A stretch of 64,000 nucleotides of DNA from an uncultured Lachnospiraceae bacterium (GCA_910579935.1 CAJTVQ010000013.1:19749-83748); one strand, 5' to 3'; positions 42,057-50,520 are shown, counted from the first letter of the stretch. Translations and numbers: made by a program. The notes: generated by a model from the sequence alone, not told the origin.

Positions 42057-43364
42057 TTAGCAATAACTGTTGAACAGCATACCGCTGAATGCACTGGTAA
42101 TATAGGGTGTCGCGTAATTTTTACCCGGATTCTTATAGGCGATGATCGTTTTATTGACATAATCCATCGGATTCAGGGAAACCTGATCCATTTTACGAAC
42201 CAAAGTGTTGGCAAAATTACGGATGGCGGAAAAGTCTTCTTTCGCATATTCGGAAAATGCCGCGTGCCTTAATTCACCCTTATCAATTTCAATGGTTCCG
42301 TTTTCCTGAAGATTCAGCCCGAGGATATCGAACTGGCTGTGATAGCGTGCGGTAATGCCCCGCATCTCTCCAAGGAGCCGGCGGCTGCCGGAAAAATCAT
42401 CCGAATACTCTGCGGTATGGCGGATGAAAGAATTATATCCTTTCACTAAATCACTGACGTTCTCGGTCAGCGACTCCACATCCGTTTTCAGTCCGATCGT
42501 AGCGGTATCGCCCTTTGAAGAACTGAGTCCCTTTAATGTAACATCAAACAGATTATCAATGGAAAAACTGTTTGACTGGGAAGTGAGCTGTTTGCCGTTC
42601 AGTAAAAATTCCGCGTTAGCAGCCGGACGGGTCATCTGGTCCAGGCCGAAATAGGAAACCGAGCCTTCCCTCTTGCTTGTAAAATCATCGGATACGAGGA
42701 AAATGGAAGAATGCCCGTCTTTCAGCCCTTCTGACACGGAACGCAGGCGCAGGGCAGAATTGCCGTTACCGTCTTCCAGCACATCGGCATTTAAGCCAAT
42801 ATCTGCATTGCTGATCAGCTTCGCCAGACGGTTCTGAACGGAACGGTTGGTTTCTCCTTCTTTTATGCTGTACTGAAACTCATAGTTTAAGTCATTGATG
42901 TGTACATCAAAAGAGTACGTATCCGGCGGCAGGCTGACTTTTGTATTCGGAAGAAAAACGCCTGTATTTACCTGATTGGAAGCCAGTGCCCGAACTTCAA
43001 GCTCATAAGATGAAACTTCCATCTGTTCCGGATGTTCACCGGTGAAGGTTACTGTTGCAATATCTTCATTACTGGAATAAGAAGCTTTTTTGTTTAAAAT
43101 CTTCTCTTCGTCCAAGCCTCCTAAAGAGGCGATTACATTGCGGAGTTCTCTGGCATCTTCCTTTATCCCGACAGCAAAGCTTTTGGATTCGCTGCTGTTG
43201 TCCAGTTTATATAAAGGAGATTCTTTATTTATCTTAACAATGGTATTGTATATGTTGCGGAGCTCGCTTTTCTTATGCGTATCATAACGGGAAGAACTCC
43301 GCGGAGCATACGTCGTCATATAATAATTGTATACATTGTTAAGTGCAATTGTGTTATATGCCAT
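42057..43364 (-). CDS. FliD-like flagellar filament-cap family protein
   Basis: This is a 435-residue protein resembling FliD-related secreted flagellar proteins. An ordered N-terminal helix region (AYNTIALNNVYNYYMTTYAP) leads to a beta-rich middle with VSSYELEVRALASNQVNTGV and AEFLLNGKQLTSQSNSFSID. Then comes FDVTLKGLSSSKGDTATIGL, followed by LTENVSDLVKGYNSFI, the conserved FliD C-terminal start. The usual long C-terminal coiled coil and FliD N-terminal heptads are short. It may be a paralogue used with the divergent flagellins rather than the main cap. AAGGAGG lies 8 bases before the ATG. An 8-bp hairpin (CGCGGGAA/TTCCCGCG, 43401-43420) lies in its leader. Confidence 0.72.
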   Translation of the reverse strand: MAYNTIALNNVYNYYMTTYAPRSSSRYDTHKKSELRNIYNTIVKINKESPLYKLDNSSESKSFAVGIKEDARELRNVIASLGGLDEEKILNKKASYSSNEDIATVTFTGEHPEQMEVSSYELEVRALASNQVNTGVFLPNTKVSLPPDTYSFDVHINDLNYEFQYSIKEGETNRSVQNRLAKLISNADIGLNADVLEDGNGNSALRLRSVSEGLKDGHSSIFLVSDDFTSKREGSVSYFGLDQMTRPAANAEFLLNGKQLTSQSNSFSIDNLFDVTLKGLSSSKGDTATIGLKTDVESLTENVSDLVKGYNSFIRHTAEYSDDFSGSRRLLGEMRGITARYHSQFDILGLNLQENGTIEIDKGELRHAAFSEYAKEDFSAIRNFANTLVRKMDQVSLNPMDYVNKTIIAYKNPGKNYATPYITSAFSGMLFNSYC

Positions 43365-43588
43365 GACACTCCCCTCCTTTCGTCCTTGAAATCATACTTT
43401 CGCGGGAATCTGTTCCCGCGCAGGTTCATTTGATCATAAATCAGATTTTAATTAAACCTCGTATCAGGGTGCAATATAGTTTTGTTTACATTATATCATA
43501 TTTATCGGCCGGAAAAAAGGAAAAATATAGAGGAGAGCGTAAAAATTTTGGTCCAGTAACATCGCAATATAAAAATAAGCAAAACCAG

Positions 43589-43617
43589 TTGACGTTTTCT
43601 TCCGTTTATGTTATAGT
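43589..43617 (+). promoter_or_regulatory. Promoter of the rpmG-secE-nusG-rplK-rplA operon
   Basis: TTGACG (43589-43594) and TATAGT (43612-43617) are 17 bases apart, with TGT before the -10 (extended). It lies 60 bases before the L33 start. The AT-rich stretch 43425-43588 holds no gene. Confidence 0.75.
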
Positions 43618-43676
43618 AATCAAACAAGATTAGTCACAGGTCTTTTTTTTATGCTCAAAAATTGGAGGAAAAATAT

Positions 43677-43826
43677 ATGCGTACGAAAATCACATTGGCA
43701 TGTACAGAATGTAAACAGCGTAATTATAACACGACAAAGGATAAGAAGACACATCCCGACCGGATGGAGATCAAGAAATACTGCAGGTTCTGCAGAACCC
43801 ATACTTTGCACAAGGAAACGAAGTAA
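43677..43826 (+). CDS. rpmG: 50S ribosomal protein L33
   Basis: This is a 49-residue zinc-binding form of L33: MRTKITLACTECKQRNYNTT with the first CxxC, and KKYCRFCRTHTLHKETK with the second, giving a Cys4 ribbon. TGGAGGAAA lies about 8 bases upstream of the ATG. L33 before secE-nusG is the normal order in Firmicutes. It is first in the operon. Confidence 0.97.
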   Translation: MRTKITLACTECKQRNYNTTKDKKTHPDRMEIKKYCRFCRTHTLHKETK

Positions 43827-43857
43827 GGACAGTCTGTATTTTTGAAAGGAGTACAAT

Positions 43858-44067
43858 ATGGGAGATTCCACAAAGACAGATAAGGCGCCGAAGCCGAACT
43901 TTTTTCAGGGTGTAAAGACCGAATTCAAGAAAATTGCATGGCCGGGCAGGGAAGCAGTCCTGAAACAGTCCGTTGCGGTTGTCTGCATCTCGGTGGTGGC
44001 AGGTGCGATTATTGCGGTACTCGACTTTTTGTTCCAGTATGGCATTGATTTCTTGACGACGTTATAG
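43858..44067 (+). CDS. secE: Preprotein translocase subunit SecE
   Basis: This is a 69-residue protein of the single-helix Gram-positive SecE type. The amphipathic FFQGVKTEFKKIAWPGREAV is the conserved WP motif region that contacts SecY, followed by one membrane helix (VAVVCISVVAGAIIAVLDFL). It stabilises SecY in the translocon. It lies 31 bases after rpmG and 15 before nusG. Confidence 0.96.
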   Translation: MGDSTKTDKAPKPNFFQGVKTEFKKIAWPGREAVLKQSVAVVCISVVAGAIIAVLDFLFQYGIDFLTTL

Positions 44068-44082
44068 AGTGAGGGTGAATAG

Positions 44083-44598
44083 ATGGCAGAGGCAAACTGG
44101 TATGTAGTGCATACTTATTCCGGATATGAAAATAAAGTCAAGGCCAATATTGAAAAAACCATCGAAAACAGGCATCTGGAGGAAGAGATTCTGGAAGTCA
44201 GGGTTCCCATGCAGGAAGTGGTGGAGATGAAGAACGGCGCACGGAAGAACGTTCAGAAAAAAATGTTTCCGGGCTATGTTCTGATCAATATGGTGATGAA
44301 TGACGACACCTGGTATGTAGTCAGAAATACCAGGGGTGTGACAGGATTCGTGGGACCGGGAAGCAAACCGGTGCCGCTTACGGAAGCAGAGATGAAGCCT
44401 TTGGGCATTAAGACGGAAAATGTTTCCGTAGACTTCGCGGAGGGTGATTCCGTTGCGGTTGTTGCAGGCGTATGGAAAGATACGGTAGGCGTGGTTCAGA
44501 GGATGGATTACAACAAGCAGACCGCGACCATCAATGTGGAACTGTTCGGCAGGGAGACTCCGGTCGAGATCGGTTTTGCGGAAGTAAGAAGGATGTAA
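44083..44598 (+). CDS. nusG: Transcription termination/antitermination protein NusG
   Basis: This is a 171-residue protein with the NGN domain (about 1-110: ANWYVVHTYSGYENKVKANI, RKNVQKKMFPGYVLINMVMN and VRNTRGVTGFVGPGSKPVPL) and a C-terminal KOW domain (FAEGDSVAVVAGVWKDTVGV, ending ETPVEIGFAEVRRM). It binds the RNA polymerase clamp and links to NusE or Rho. The 145 bases to rplK hold a 7-bp hairpin (GTTCCGG/CCGGAAC near 44656-44676), possibly part of an L11 leader. Confidence 0.97.
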   Translation: MAEANWYVVHTYSGYENKVKANIEKTIENRHLEEEILEVRVPMQEVVEMKNGARKNVQKKMFPGYVLINMVMNDDTWYVVRNTRGVTGFVGPGSKPVPLTEAEMKPLGIKTENVSVDFAEGDSVAVVAGVWKDTVGVVQRMDYNKQTATINVELFGRETPVEIGFAEVRRM

Positions 44599-44743
44599 GG
44601 AAAAAAATCGGTATTTATGCCGGATTCCGGCTTAAATATAGCAGTAACTGCAAAAGTTCCGGAGGGAATCCGGAACAGTGGGAGCAGAAGTTCGGCTGGC
44701 TGAATGGATGCGCCAAACCACAATATTTTAGGAGGTAGCCAAA

Positions 44744-45169
44744 ATGGCAAAGAAAGTAGAAGGATACATTAAGTTACAGATTCCTGCCGGCAAAGCAACA
44801 CCGGCTCCGCCGGTTGGTCCGGCACTTGGACAGCATGGTGTGAATATCGTTGAATTTACGAAGCAGTTTAACGCAAGGACAGCGGATAAGGGTGATTTGA
44901 TCATTCCGGTTGTAATTACGGTATATGCAGACAGAAGTTTCAGTTTTGTTACAAAAACTCCCCCTGCTGCAGTGCTTCTGAAGAAAGCATGTAACATCAA
45001 GTCAGGTTCTGCAGCACCGAATAAGACAAAGGTTGCCACGATTTCGAAAGACAAGGTTAAGGAAATCGCAGAAATGAAGATGCCTGATTTAAATGCCGCA
45101 TCTTTGGAAGCAGCTATGAGCATGATTGCCGGTACGGCAAGAAGTATGGGAATCACAGTAGTAGATTAA
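44744..45169 (+). CDS. rplK: 50S ribosomal protein L11
   Basis: This is a 141-residue protein. The N-terminal domain has GYIKLQIPAGKATPAPPVGP and LGQHGVNIVEFTKQFNARTA, the proline-rich face that contacts factors. The C-terminal RNA-binding domain has FVTKTPPAAVLLKKACNIKS and ends in MSMIAGTARSMGITVVD. It forms the GTPase-centre base with 23S rRNA and L10. AGGAGGT precedes the ATG. L1 follows after 55 bases. Confidence 0.98.
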   Translation: MAKKVEGYIKLQIPAGKATPAPPVGPALGQHGVNIVEFTKQFNARTADKGDLIIPVVITVYADRSFSFVTKTPPAAVLLKKACNIKSGSAAPNKTKVATISKDKVKEIAEMKMPDLNAASLEAAMSMIAGTARSMGITVVD

Positions 45170-45224
45170 TAACAAGTAAAGAGTGGGAGGCGCAATGCCG
45201 TTTGAACCATAGGAGGAATTTATA

Positions 45225-45914
45225 ATGAAACATGGAAAGAAATATATAGAGGCTGCAAAACAGGTAGACCGTTCCGTACAGTATGAGCCTGCGGAGGCGA
45301 TTGCTTTGGCAAAGAAGACGGCAACCGCAAAATTCGACGAGACCATTGAAGTTCACATCAGAACCGGCTGTGACGGACGTCATGCAGAGCAGCAGATCCG
45401 CGGGGCTGTTGTATTGCCGAACGGTACGGGTAAGGAAGTTAAGGTCCTGGTTTTTGCAAAAGGCGATAAACTGTCGGAGGCAGAGGCTGCAGGCGCTGAT
45501 TTCGTAGGAGGAGATGAGCTGATTCCGAGAATCCAGAATGACGGATGGCTGGATTTTGACGTAGTGGTTGCCACACCGGATATGATGGGCGTGGTAGGCC
45601 GTCTCGGTAAAGTACTTGGTCCGAAAGGACTGATGCCGAACCCGAAAGCGGGAACCGTAACCATGGATGTGACAAAGGCGATCAACGATATCAAGGCTGG
45701 TAAGATTGAGTACAGGCTGGATAAATCAAACATTATCCATGTACCGATTGGAAAAGCTTCCTTTGTGGAAGAACAGTTGGAGCAGAACTTCAACGCGCTT
45801 ATGGAAGCAATCGTAAAGGCAAGGCCTTCGGCATTGAAGGGACAGTTCTTAAAGAGCATTACACTGTCCTCTACAATGGGACCGGGTGTAAAAGTAAGCG
45901 TAGCTAAGTTTTAA
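45225..45914 (+). CDS. rplA: 50S ribosomal protein L1
   Basis: This is a 229-residue protein of usual length. KYIEAAKQVDRSVQYEPAEA opens the first domain, HIRTGCDGRHAEQQIRGAVV follows, and LGPKGLMPNPKAGTVTMDVT is the L1 signature. It forms the mobile L1 stalk and commonly represses its own operon. A strong terminator follows at 45925-45998, so the rplJ-rplL genes, normally next, are in a separate unit here. Confidence 0.98.
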   Translation: MKHGKKYIEAAKQVDRSVQYEPAEAIALAKKTATAKFDETIEVHIRTGCDGRHAEQQIRGAVVLPNGTGKEVKVLVFAKGDKLSEAEAAGADFVGGDELIPRIQNDGWLDFDVVVATPDMMGVVGRLGKVLGPKGLMPNPKAGTVTMDVTKAINDIKAGKIEYRLDKSNIIHVPIGKASFVEEQLEQNFNALMEAIVKARPSALKGQFLKSITLSSTMGPGVKVSVAKF

Positions 45915-45924
45915 GGATAGAGAG

Positions 45925-45998
45925 CCATCTGTTGGGCGGGCGGTTTGTTTTGGGATTATGTTTCCGGAATGAAACCGATAGGCCCGCAGATGGTTTTT
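45925..45998 (+). terminator. Rho-independent terminator after rplA
   Basis: Nested stems: CCATCTG (45925-45931) with CAGATGG (45987-45993), then GGGC with GCCC, then CGGTTT with AAACCG, followed by TTTTT at 45994-45998. It separates the L11-L1 operon from capA. Confidence 0.85.
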
Positions 45999-46032
45999 AT
46001 GTTTTGGAAAAGTATGGTATGGGAGCAGAGAG

Positions 46033-47352
46033 ATGAAAAAGCGGAGAAGAAAAAAACATGTTATGAATCTGGTGTTTGTTTTTTGGACTACGTTTATCGG
46101 CGTTTTTCTTGTTGGAATGACGGCGCTTCTGATTTATCATACGGCGGCAGGAAAAGGGGATGAGGCAGGAAATCCGCCGGAGGAAGCGGCCGGGGAGAAT
46201 CCGGCTCTTTCCGAAGCCGTGACGGTACAGAAAAAAGAACCGGAAAGCCAGGTAGGGCAGGAAAACCGGGAAGAAAAGGAACTGCAGGAAACAGAACCGG
46301 AAGCCGAAGAAGGGCCGAAAGGAAAATATGCGGACATTCTTGCCGACAGCGAATATATGCAGGCCAATCATATTTACGCAAAAGAAACGGCGGCGGAAGG
46401 GGAAGTGACACTGGTTTTTGCCGGAGATATTCTTTTTGACCCCGGTTACAGTATCATGGCGAGAATGCTGCAAAGGGCAAACGGAATCTTTGACAGTATT
46501 TCCGAAGACCTTATAGCGGAAATGCAGAATGCGGATATTTTCATGGTGAACAACGAATTCCCGTATTCGGACAGGGGGAGCCCGACACCGGAAAAACAGT
46601 TCACGTTCCGTGCGAAACCGGAATATGCAGACATTCTGCATGATATGGGAGCGGATATCGTGTCCCTTGCCAATAACCACGCGTACGATTACGGGGAAGA
46701 GGCTTTCCTGGATACGATGGACATTTTACGGAATATAGAAATGCCTTTTGTGGGAGCGGGGCGGAATCTGGAGGAGGCATCCGCACCGATTTATTTTATT
46801 GCAGGGGATATGAAAATAGCAGTGGTATCCGCCACACAGATCGAACGGCTGGATAATCCCGACACCAAAGGAGCCACCGAAACGACGCCGGGCGTGTTCC
46901 GCTGCTGGAATCCGGCCAAATTGCTGGAAATTGTGGGAGAAGCAAAGGAAAACAGCGATTTTGTCATTGTTTATATTCATTGGGGGACGGAAAATACGGA
47001 TGAATTGGACTGGGCCCAGTTAGACCAGGCTCCGAAGATTGCGGATGCGGGGGCGGACCTGATCATCGGCGACCATCCGCACTGTTTACAGCCCATCCAG
47101 TACGTAAACGGGGTGCCGGTGGTGTACAGTCTGGGTAATTTCCTGTTTAATTCAAGGGAACTGGATACCTGTCTGGTAAAAGCAGTGGTGACAGAGGAAG
47201 GGCTGGAAAGTCTGCAGTTTATTCCGGCTTTGCAGAAAAACTGCACGACTTCCATGCTTTACGGGGAAGAGAAAGAGCGGGTGCTTTCTTATATGCGGTC
47301 GATTTCACCGAAGGTTTCGATTGATGCGGAGGGGTATATATCGGCGCAGTAG
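46033..47352 (+). CDS. CapA family (poly-gamma-glutamate synthesis type) metallophosphatase-like protein
   Basis: This is a 439-residue protein with a basic N-terminus and one signal-anchor helix (about 11-35), a Glu-rich linker to about 115, then an outer calcineurin-like CapA domain. VTLVFAGDILFDPGYSI gives the first metal Asp, VNNEFPYSDRGSPTPEKQFT the Asn/Glu block, VSLANNHAYDYGEEAFLDT the NNH motif, VIVYIHWGTENTDELD the HWG motif and IIGDHPHCLQPIQYVNGVPV the GxHPH motif. Family members act in capsule polymer synthesis or release. This gene lies unusually between rplA and rplJ. The substrate is unknown. Confidence 0.9.
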   Translation: MKKRRRKKHVMNLVFVFWTTFIGVFLVGMTALLIYHTAAGKGDEAGNPPEEAAGENPALSEAVTVQKKEPESQVGQENREEKELQETEPEAEEGPKGKYADILADSEYMQANHIYAKETAAEGEVTLVFAGDILFDPGYSIMARMLQRANGIFDSISEDLIAEMQNADIFMVNNEFPYSDRGSPTPEKQFTFRAKPEYADILHDMGADIVSLANNHAYDYGEEAFLDTMDILRNIEMPFVGAGRNLEEASAPIYFIAGDMKIAVVSATQIERLDNPDTKGATETTPGVFRCWNPAKLLEIVGEAKENSDFVIVYIHWGTENTDELDWAQLDQAPKIADAGADLIIGDHPHCLQPIQYVNGVPVVYSLGNFLFNSRELDTCLVKAVVTEEGLESLQFIPALQKNCTTSMLYGEEKERVLSYMRSISPKVSIDAEGYISAQ

Positions 47353-47390
47353 AGGGTCACACCGGAACGCCTGCTGCTTGCGGCGGGGTT

Positions 47391-48823
47391 TTACCCGATG
47401 GGGGGGATCCATCCCCTGACGGTTTCAGGGTCGCCCAGCGACTCAAGCGGCGAGACTCCCTTATAGGCGGAAGGAATGGATAGAAATTGGGCAAGGCTGT
47501 TTCCAAGCCGGTGGTTATACCATTTGCCGTCGTACTCGGCTGCTTCCGTGAAAAGGCAGTATTCTCCGCTGCCGCATTCAAAGATGAGCACACAGCAGTC
47601 TATTTTATAGCCCCGCAAATTTGGGCTTCCTGATCTCTGCTGTTTATCATCTGCTCAGTCAGATAGCGCTCCGAGAGCTTTTCGGGCGGAATGAATCCAA
47701 GGACTTTAATGGAATCCAGATCCACTTTTTCCGGAAGTTCTTCCCAATCAAAAGAAGAGTTTTCCTGTGTGATCTCAAAATGATTTACATAACCGCTGCA
47801 TATATAAAGAGAGGTTCCCTGCTGGATGATATCTTCTTAAAGCCGATTTTTTCTTTCATAGCCGATCATGGCTTTTACAAATGAATTGACCGGGGGAAGG
47901 CTGACATCCTGTTTCATGAAAAAGCAGGCCTGATAGTACTCTGAAAACGCTTGCAGATCGTAGTGTTCCGCGTAGTTTTCGATTGAAAAGGTGCTGCTCA
48001 TCTGTTCCAGGTCATGGGCTTCCAGGCCTTCGAGGTAGGCGGATGCTGCCTGCTGCGGTGTGCCGAAGCCTTCCGATTCCATCCGGGGCTGAACACTGGC
48101 GGAAGTATGCGCTGCGGATTCCGGCAGCCTGTCGGGGGTGCCGTCCAGGAATTTCTTCGGCATTTTTTCGTCCTTTGTATCCATCCGGACAGTTCCGGCA
48201 GTTCCTTCTTCAAATTCCTCCAGCTTTAGTTCTTTGGCCAAAGTACTGCCAAGTGCGAAGTTAAACCATCTGCCGTCCCGTTTTATCGTGTCGATAAAAA
48301 GCAGATATTTGTTTTCGTCTATCTGAATGGCTGCCAGTATATTCCTGAGTTCGCTGCCGCCGTTTGCTTTTGCAATGGCAGAAAGCTGTTGCTGATAGGT
48401 GTCGGGAAGACTGCCCCCGGTAAACGTTTCCGGTGAAAGGAAGCCTAAGAATTCCAAGCCGCCGAAATCGGTTTCTTCTATTTTCAGAGTGATTTGTTCC
48501 AAAAGTTTTTCGGCATCTTCGCTTCCACTTATGGGTATGAACTGACCGATGGCTATTTCCGGCATTTTAGTGATGCCGCAGAGATATGCGTATTGGAGTG
48601 GAATGTCTCCGGCACCGTTTCCTTCACCGAAGGTATTCAACATATGTCCGAAATTATTCTCCTTCAATCCGGCAAGATAGGACAGGACTGCTTCCTCCGG
48701 TTCATAAATTTCCTCATTTCTGCGCTGCTTTGCGTTTACAAGTTTGCGGATGCAGCGCAGACAGAAACTGAAAATGGATTTCCGTGAATTAATAATAAAA
48801 AGACTTGACAAACCCCGTATCAT
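47391..48823 (-). pseudogene. Frameshifted gene for a two-repeat protein of unknown function
   Basis: The minus strand reads open from 48823 to 47837, but homology between its two halves shows the original protein was longer. Unit 1 has LEFLGFLSPETFTGGSLPDT and IKRDGRWFNFALGSTLAKEL. Unit 2 has IKVLGFIPPEKLSERYLTEQ in another frame and AAEYDGKWYNHRLGNSLAQF in a third. Two frame changes are needed: one at the A-run near 47845-47850 (GAAAGAAAAAATCGG) and one near 47615-47630. The N-terminus may also be shifted, since no signal sequence is in frame. Each unit includes a helical segment (AVLSYLAGLKENNFGHMLNT; AASAYLEGLEAHDLEQMSST). The function is unknown. Sequencing error in the A-run is an alternative for the first shift. 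Confidence 0.65.
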
Positions 48824-48833
48824 ACCGTATAGT
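48805..48833 (+). promoter_or_regulatory. Promoter of the rplJ-rplL unit
   Basis: TTGACA (48805-48810) and TATAGT (48828-48833) are separated by 17 bases. Transcription would begin at about 48840, at the 5' edge of the L10 leader. It starts just inside the 5' end of the decayed minus-strand gene. Confidence 0.8.
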
Positions 48834-48839
48834 AAAAAA

Positions 48840-49076
48840 GGTCATTTTCAGTGGGAATGACCATGCCGAAGACAGTAGGTGCCGAATATGGACAGAATCC
48901 GCAGAGACGGAGAGCGTTCATAAGACGTGAAAACGTTTGGCGTAAGGAAGAAACCGCCTACCGAGGAAAAGAGTTTATTTGTTATGGAACAAAACCTTTC
49001 TGTCTTTGCGTATATCCGGAGAAGAGAGGTTTTTTCGTTTATACCGGGAAAACTCCTTTCGGCAGAACAATCTATA
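48840..49076 (+). ncRNA. Ribosomal protein L10 leader with attenuator
   Basis: The region starts with a hairpin (GGTCATT/AATGACC, 48840-48862), followed by CCGAAGACAGTAGGTGCC, the conserved motif of L10 leaders (Rfam L10_leader type), and further paired segments. A terminator-like hairpin, AACCTTTCT (48993-49001) with AGAGAGGTT (49023-49031) followed by TTTTT, lies 60 bases before rplJ. In this family, L10(L12)4 binds the leader kink-turn and favours termination, giving feedback on rplJ-rplL. Confidence 0.75.
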
Positions 49077-49090
49077 AGGAGGTAAAGAAA

Positions 49091-49654
49091 GTGGCAAAAG
49101 TGGAATTGAAACAACCCATCGTAGAAGAAATTTCTGCAAGCATCAAAGATGCCCAGTCAGTAGTTTTGGTTGACTATCGCGGACTTACGGTAGAGCAGGA
49201 TACAAGGCTTCGTAAGGAACTTCGTGAAGCCGGAATTACTTACAAGGTTTACAAGAACACGATGATGAATTTTGCGTTCAAGGGAACGGATTTTGAAGCG
49301 CTTGTTCCGTACCTGGAAGGCCCCAGCGCAGTTGCCATCTCTTCATCGGATGCTACCGCACCGGCAAGAGTATTGTGTAAATTCGCAAAGGAAGCTCCCA
49401 AGCTGGAAGTTAAGGGCGGTATGGTGGAAGGGATTGCATACGATGCGGCAGGCATTGCAGACATTGCGAAGATTCCTTCGAGAGAAGAACTTCTTTCCAA
49501 GTTGTTCGGAAGTATGCAGGCTCCTATTGCAAACTTTGCACGTGTCATGAACCAGCTGGCAGAAAAAGGCGGCGCATCTGCAGCAGAAGCATCTTCCGAG
49601 GCAGCAGAACCCGCAGCTGAAGCTCCTGCAGAGGAAGCTCCGGCGGCAGAGTAG
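49091..49654 (+). CDS. rplJ: 50S ribosomal protein L10
   Basis: This is a 187-residue protein beginning at GTG 49091, chosen because AAGGAGG lies 7 bases upstream and L10 proteins start MAKVELKQPIVEEI. An in-frame reading that extends to 48851 covers the leader RNA and is not credible. Landmarks are VVLVDYRGLTVEQDTRLRKE, YKVYKNTMMNFAFKG and the C-terminal helix that carries L7/L12 dimers. The C-terminus is Ala/Glu-rich. It anchors the L12 stalk on 23S rRNA and L11. Confidence 0.96.
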   Translation: MAKVELKQPIVEEISASIKDAQSVVLVDYRGLTVEQDTRLRKELREAGITYKVYKNTMMNFAFKGTDFEALVPYLEGPSAVAISSSDATAPARVLCKFAKEAPKLEVKGGMVEGIAYDAAGIADIAKIPSREELLSKLFGSMQAPIANFARVMNQLAEKGGASAAEASSEAAEPAAEAPAEEAPAAE

Positions 49655-49752
49655 TCAAAGACCCGCCGCAGACAGTCTCCTGGCCTGCAGGCCGTGGGAA
49701 AAAGGCAGGAAAAAATATTGAAACTATGAATAAAAAACGGAGGTAAATTATA

Positions 49753-50130
49753 ATGGCAAAATTAACAACTCAGGAATTTATTGATGCGATCAAAGAGTTA
49801 ACCGTATTAGAGCTGAATGATTTAGTAAAAGCATGCGAAGAAGAATTCGGCGTATCCGCAGCAGCAGGCGCTGTAGTTGTAGCAGCAGCAGACGGCGGTG
49901 CGGCAGCAGCAGAAGAGAAGACAGAGTTCGACGTGGAACTTACAGAAGTAGGACCGAACAAGGTTAAGGTTATCAAAGTGGTACGTGAAGCTACCGGCCT
50001 TGGCCTGAAGGAAGCAAAAGACCTTGTTGATGCAGCTCCCAAGACATTGAAAGAGGGCGTTTCCAAGGATGAGGCAGAAGAACTCAAGACCAAACTGGAG
50101 GCTGAAGGCGCTAAGGTTACGGTAAAATAA
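49753..50130 (+). CDS. rplL: 50S ribosomal protein L7/L12
   Basis: This is a 125-residue protein. The N-terminal dimerisation domain (TTQEFIDAIKELTVLELNDL) is followed by an Ala-rich hinge (AAAGAVVVAAADGGAAAAEE) and the C-terminal factor-binding domain (VELTEVGPNKVKVIKVVREA, GLGLKEAKDLVDAAPKTLKE). It recruits translation GTPases. GGAGGTAAATT precedes the ATG. The next 390 bases to rpoB hold a G-rich hairpin and a promoter but no gene. Confidence 0.98.
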   Translation: MAKLTTQEFIDAIKELTVLELNDLVKACEEEFGVSAAAGAVVVAAADGGAAAAEEKTEFDVELTEVGPNKVKVIKVVREATGLGLKEAKDLVDAAPKTLKEGVSKDEAEELKTKLEAEGAKVTVK

Positions 50131-50276
50131 TGACAGACCGAAGAGGCTGAATGGACGGCATCCGCAGAAAGCGGGTGCTGTTTTGATGTGGGGAGGGCCG
50201 CATACAAGTGTATGGCCTGTCCACCTTCTTTTTTGGCCCTGGGGGTTCCCTCGTCCTGTTTTTTGCCTGTCCGGTT

Positions 50277-50324
50277 GGGGACGCGGCGGGGGTTGGGGCT
50301 GGGGCTGCAGCCCCAACCCCAACC
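50277..50324 (+). promoter_or_regulatory. G-rich palindrome with G-quadruplex potential between rplL and rpoB
   Basis: GGTTGGGGCTGGGGCT (50291-50306) pairs with AGCCCCAACCCCAACC (50309-50324) with a single mismatch, giving a very stable 16-bp hairpin with a 2-base turn. The stretch 50277-50304 has four runs of at least four G, so a quadruplex in RNA or DNA is also possible. It may attenuate rpoB relative to rplL; no T-run follows. Confidence 0.55.
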
Positions 50325-50385
50325 GCTCATCCCCACACCCGCGTTCTCCTTCACTCCCACTACACCACGCCTTGGAAAAAAACGC

Positions 50386-50414
50386 TTGACGCTCCTTCTG
50401 GTTTGTAGTAAAAT
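50386..50414 (+). promoter_or_regulatory. Promoter upstream of rpoB
   Basis: TTGACG (50386-50391) and TAAAAT (50409-50414) are separated by 17 bases, about 105 bases before rpoB. It would allow rpoBC transcription independent of rplJL. Confidence 0.6.
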
Positions 50415-50520
50415 GGAAAATGCGCTATTGTGGTAAGGTGTGCTTACCTTTAATTTTTGTACAAACAGGAATTATATATCACCGAAAAAATAGGCTCAAT
50501 ATCAAGAAGAACGGGGTGAA

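Noticed and set aside
43502..43509. GCCGATAA on the minus strand upstream of the FliD-like gene, a match to the sigma-28 -10 element
   Set aside because: No TAAA -35 element at 15-16 bases upstream; the match may be chance. A weaker TAAA-N16-CCTGATA nearby is also not convincing.
44599..44743. tRNA or small RNA gene between nusG and rplK
   Set aside because: There is a short 7-bp hairpin, but no cloverleaf or T-loop GTTCRAATC; it is more likely leader RNA.
47837..48823. Programmed frameshift in the two-repeat gene
   Set aside because: The A6 run lacks a clear slippery heptamer with downstream structure, and a second, non-slippery frame change is also needed, so decay is simpler.
48851..49090. 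In-frame N-terminal extension of L10
   Set aside because: It overlaps the L10 leader RNA and attenuator; GTG 49091 has a near-perfect ribosome-binding site and matches the usual L10 start.
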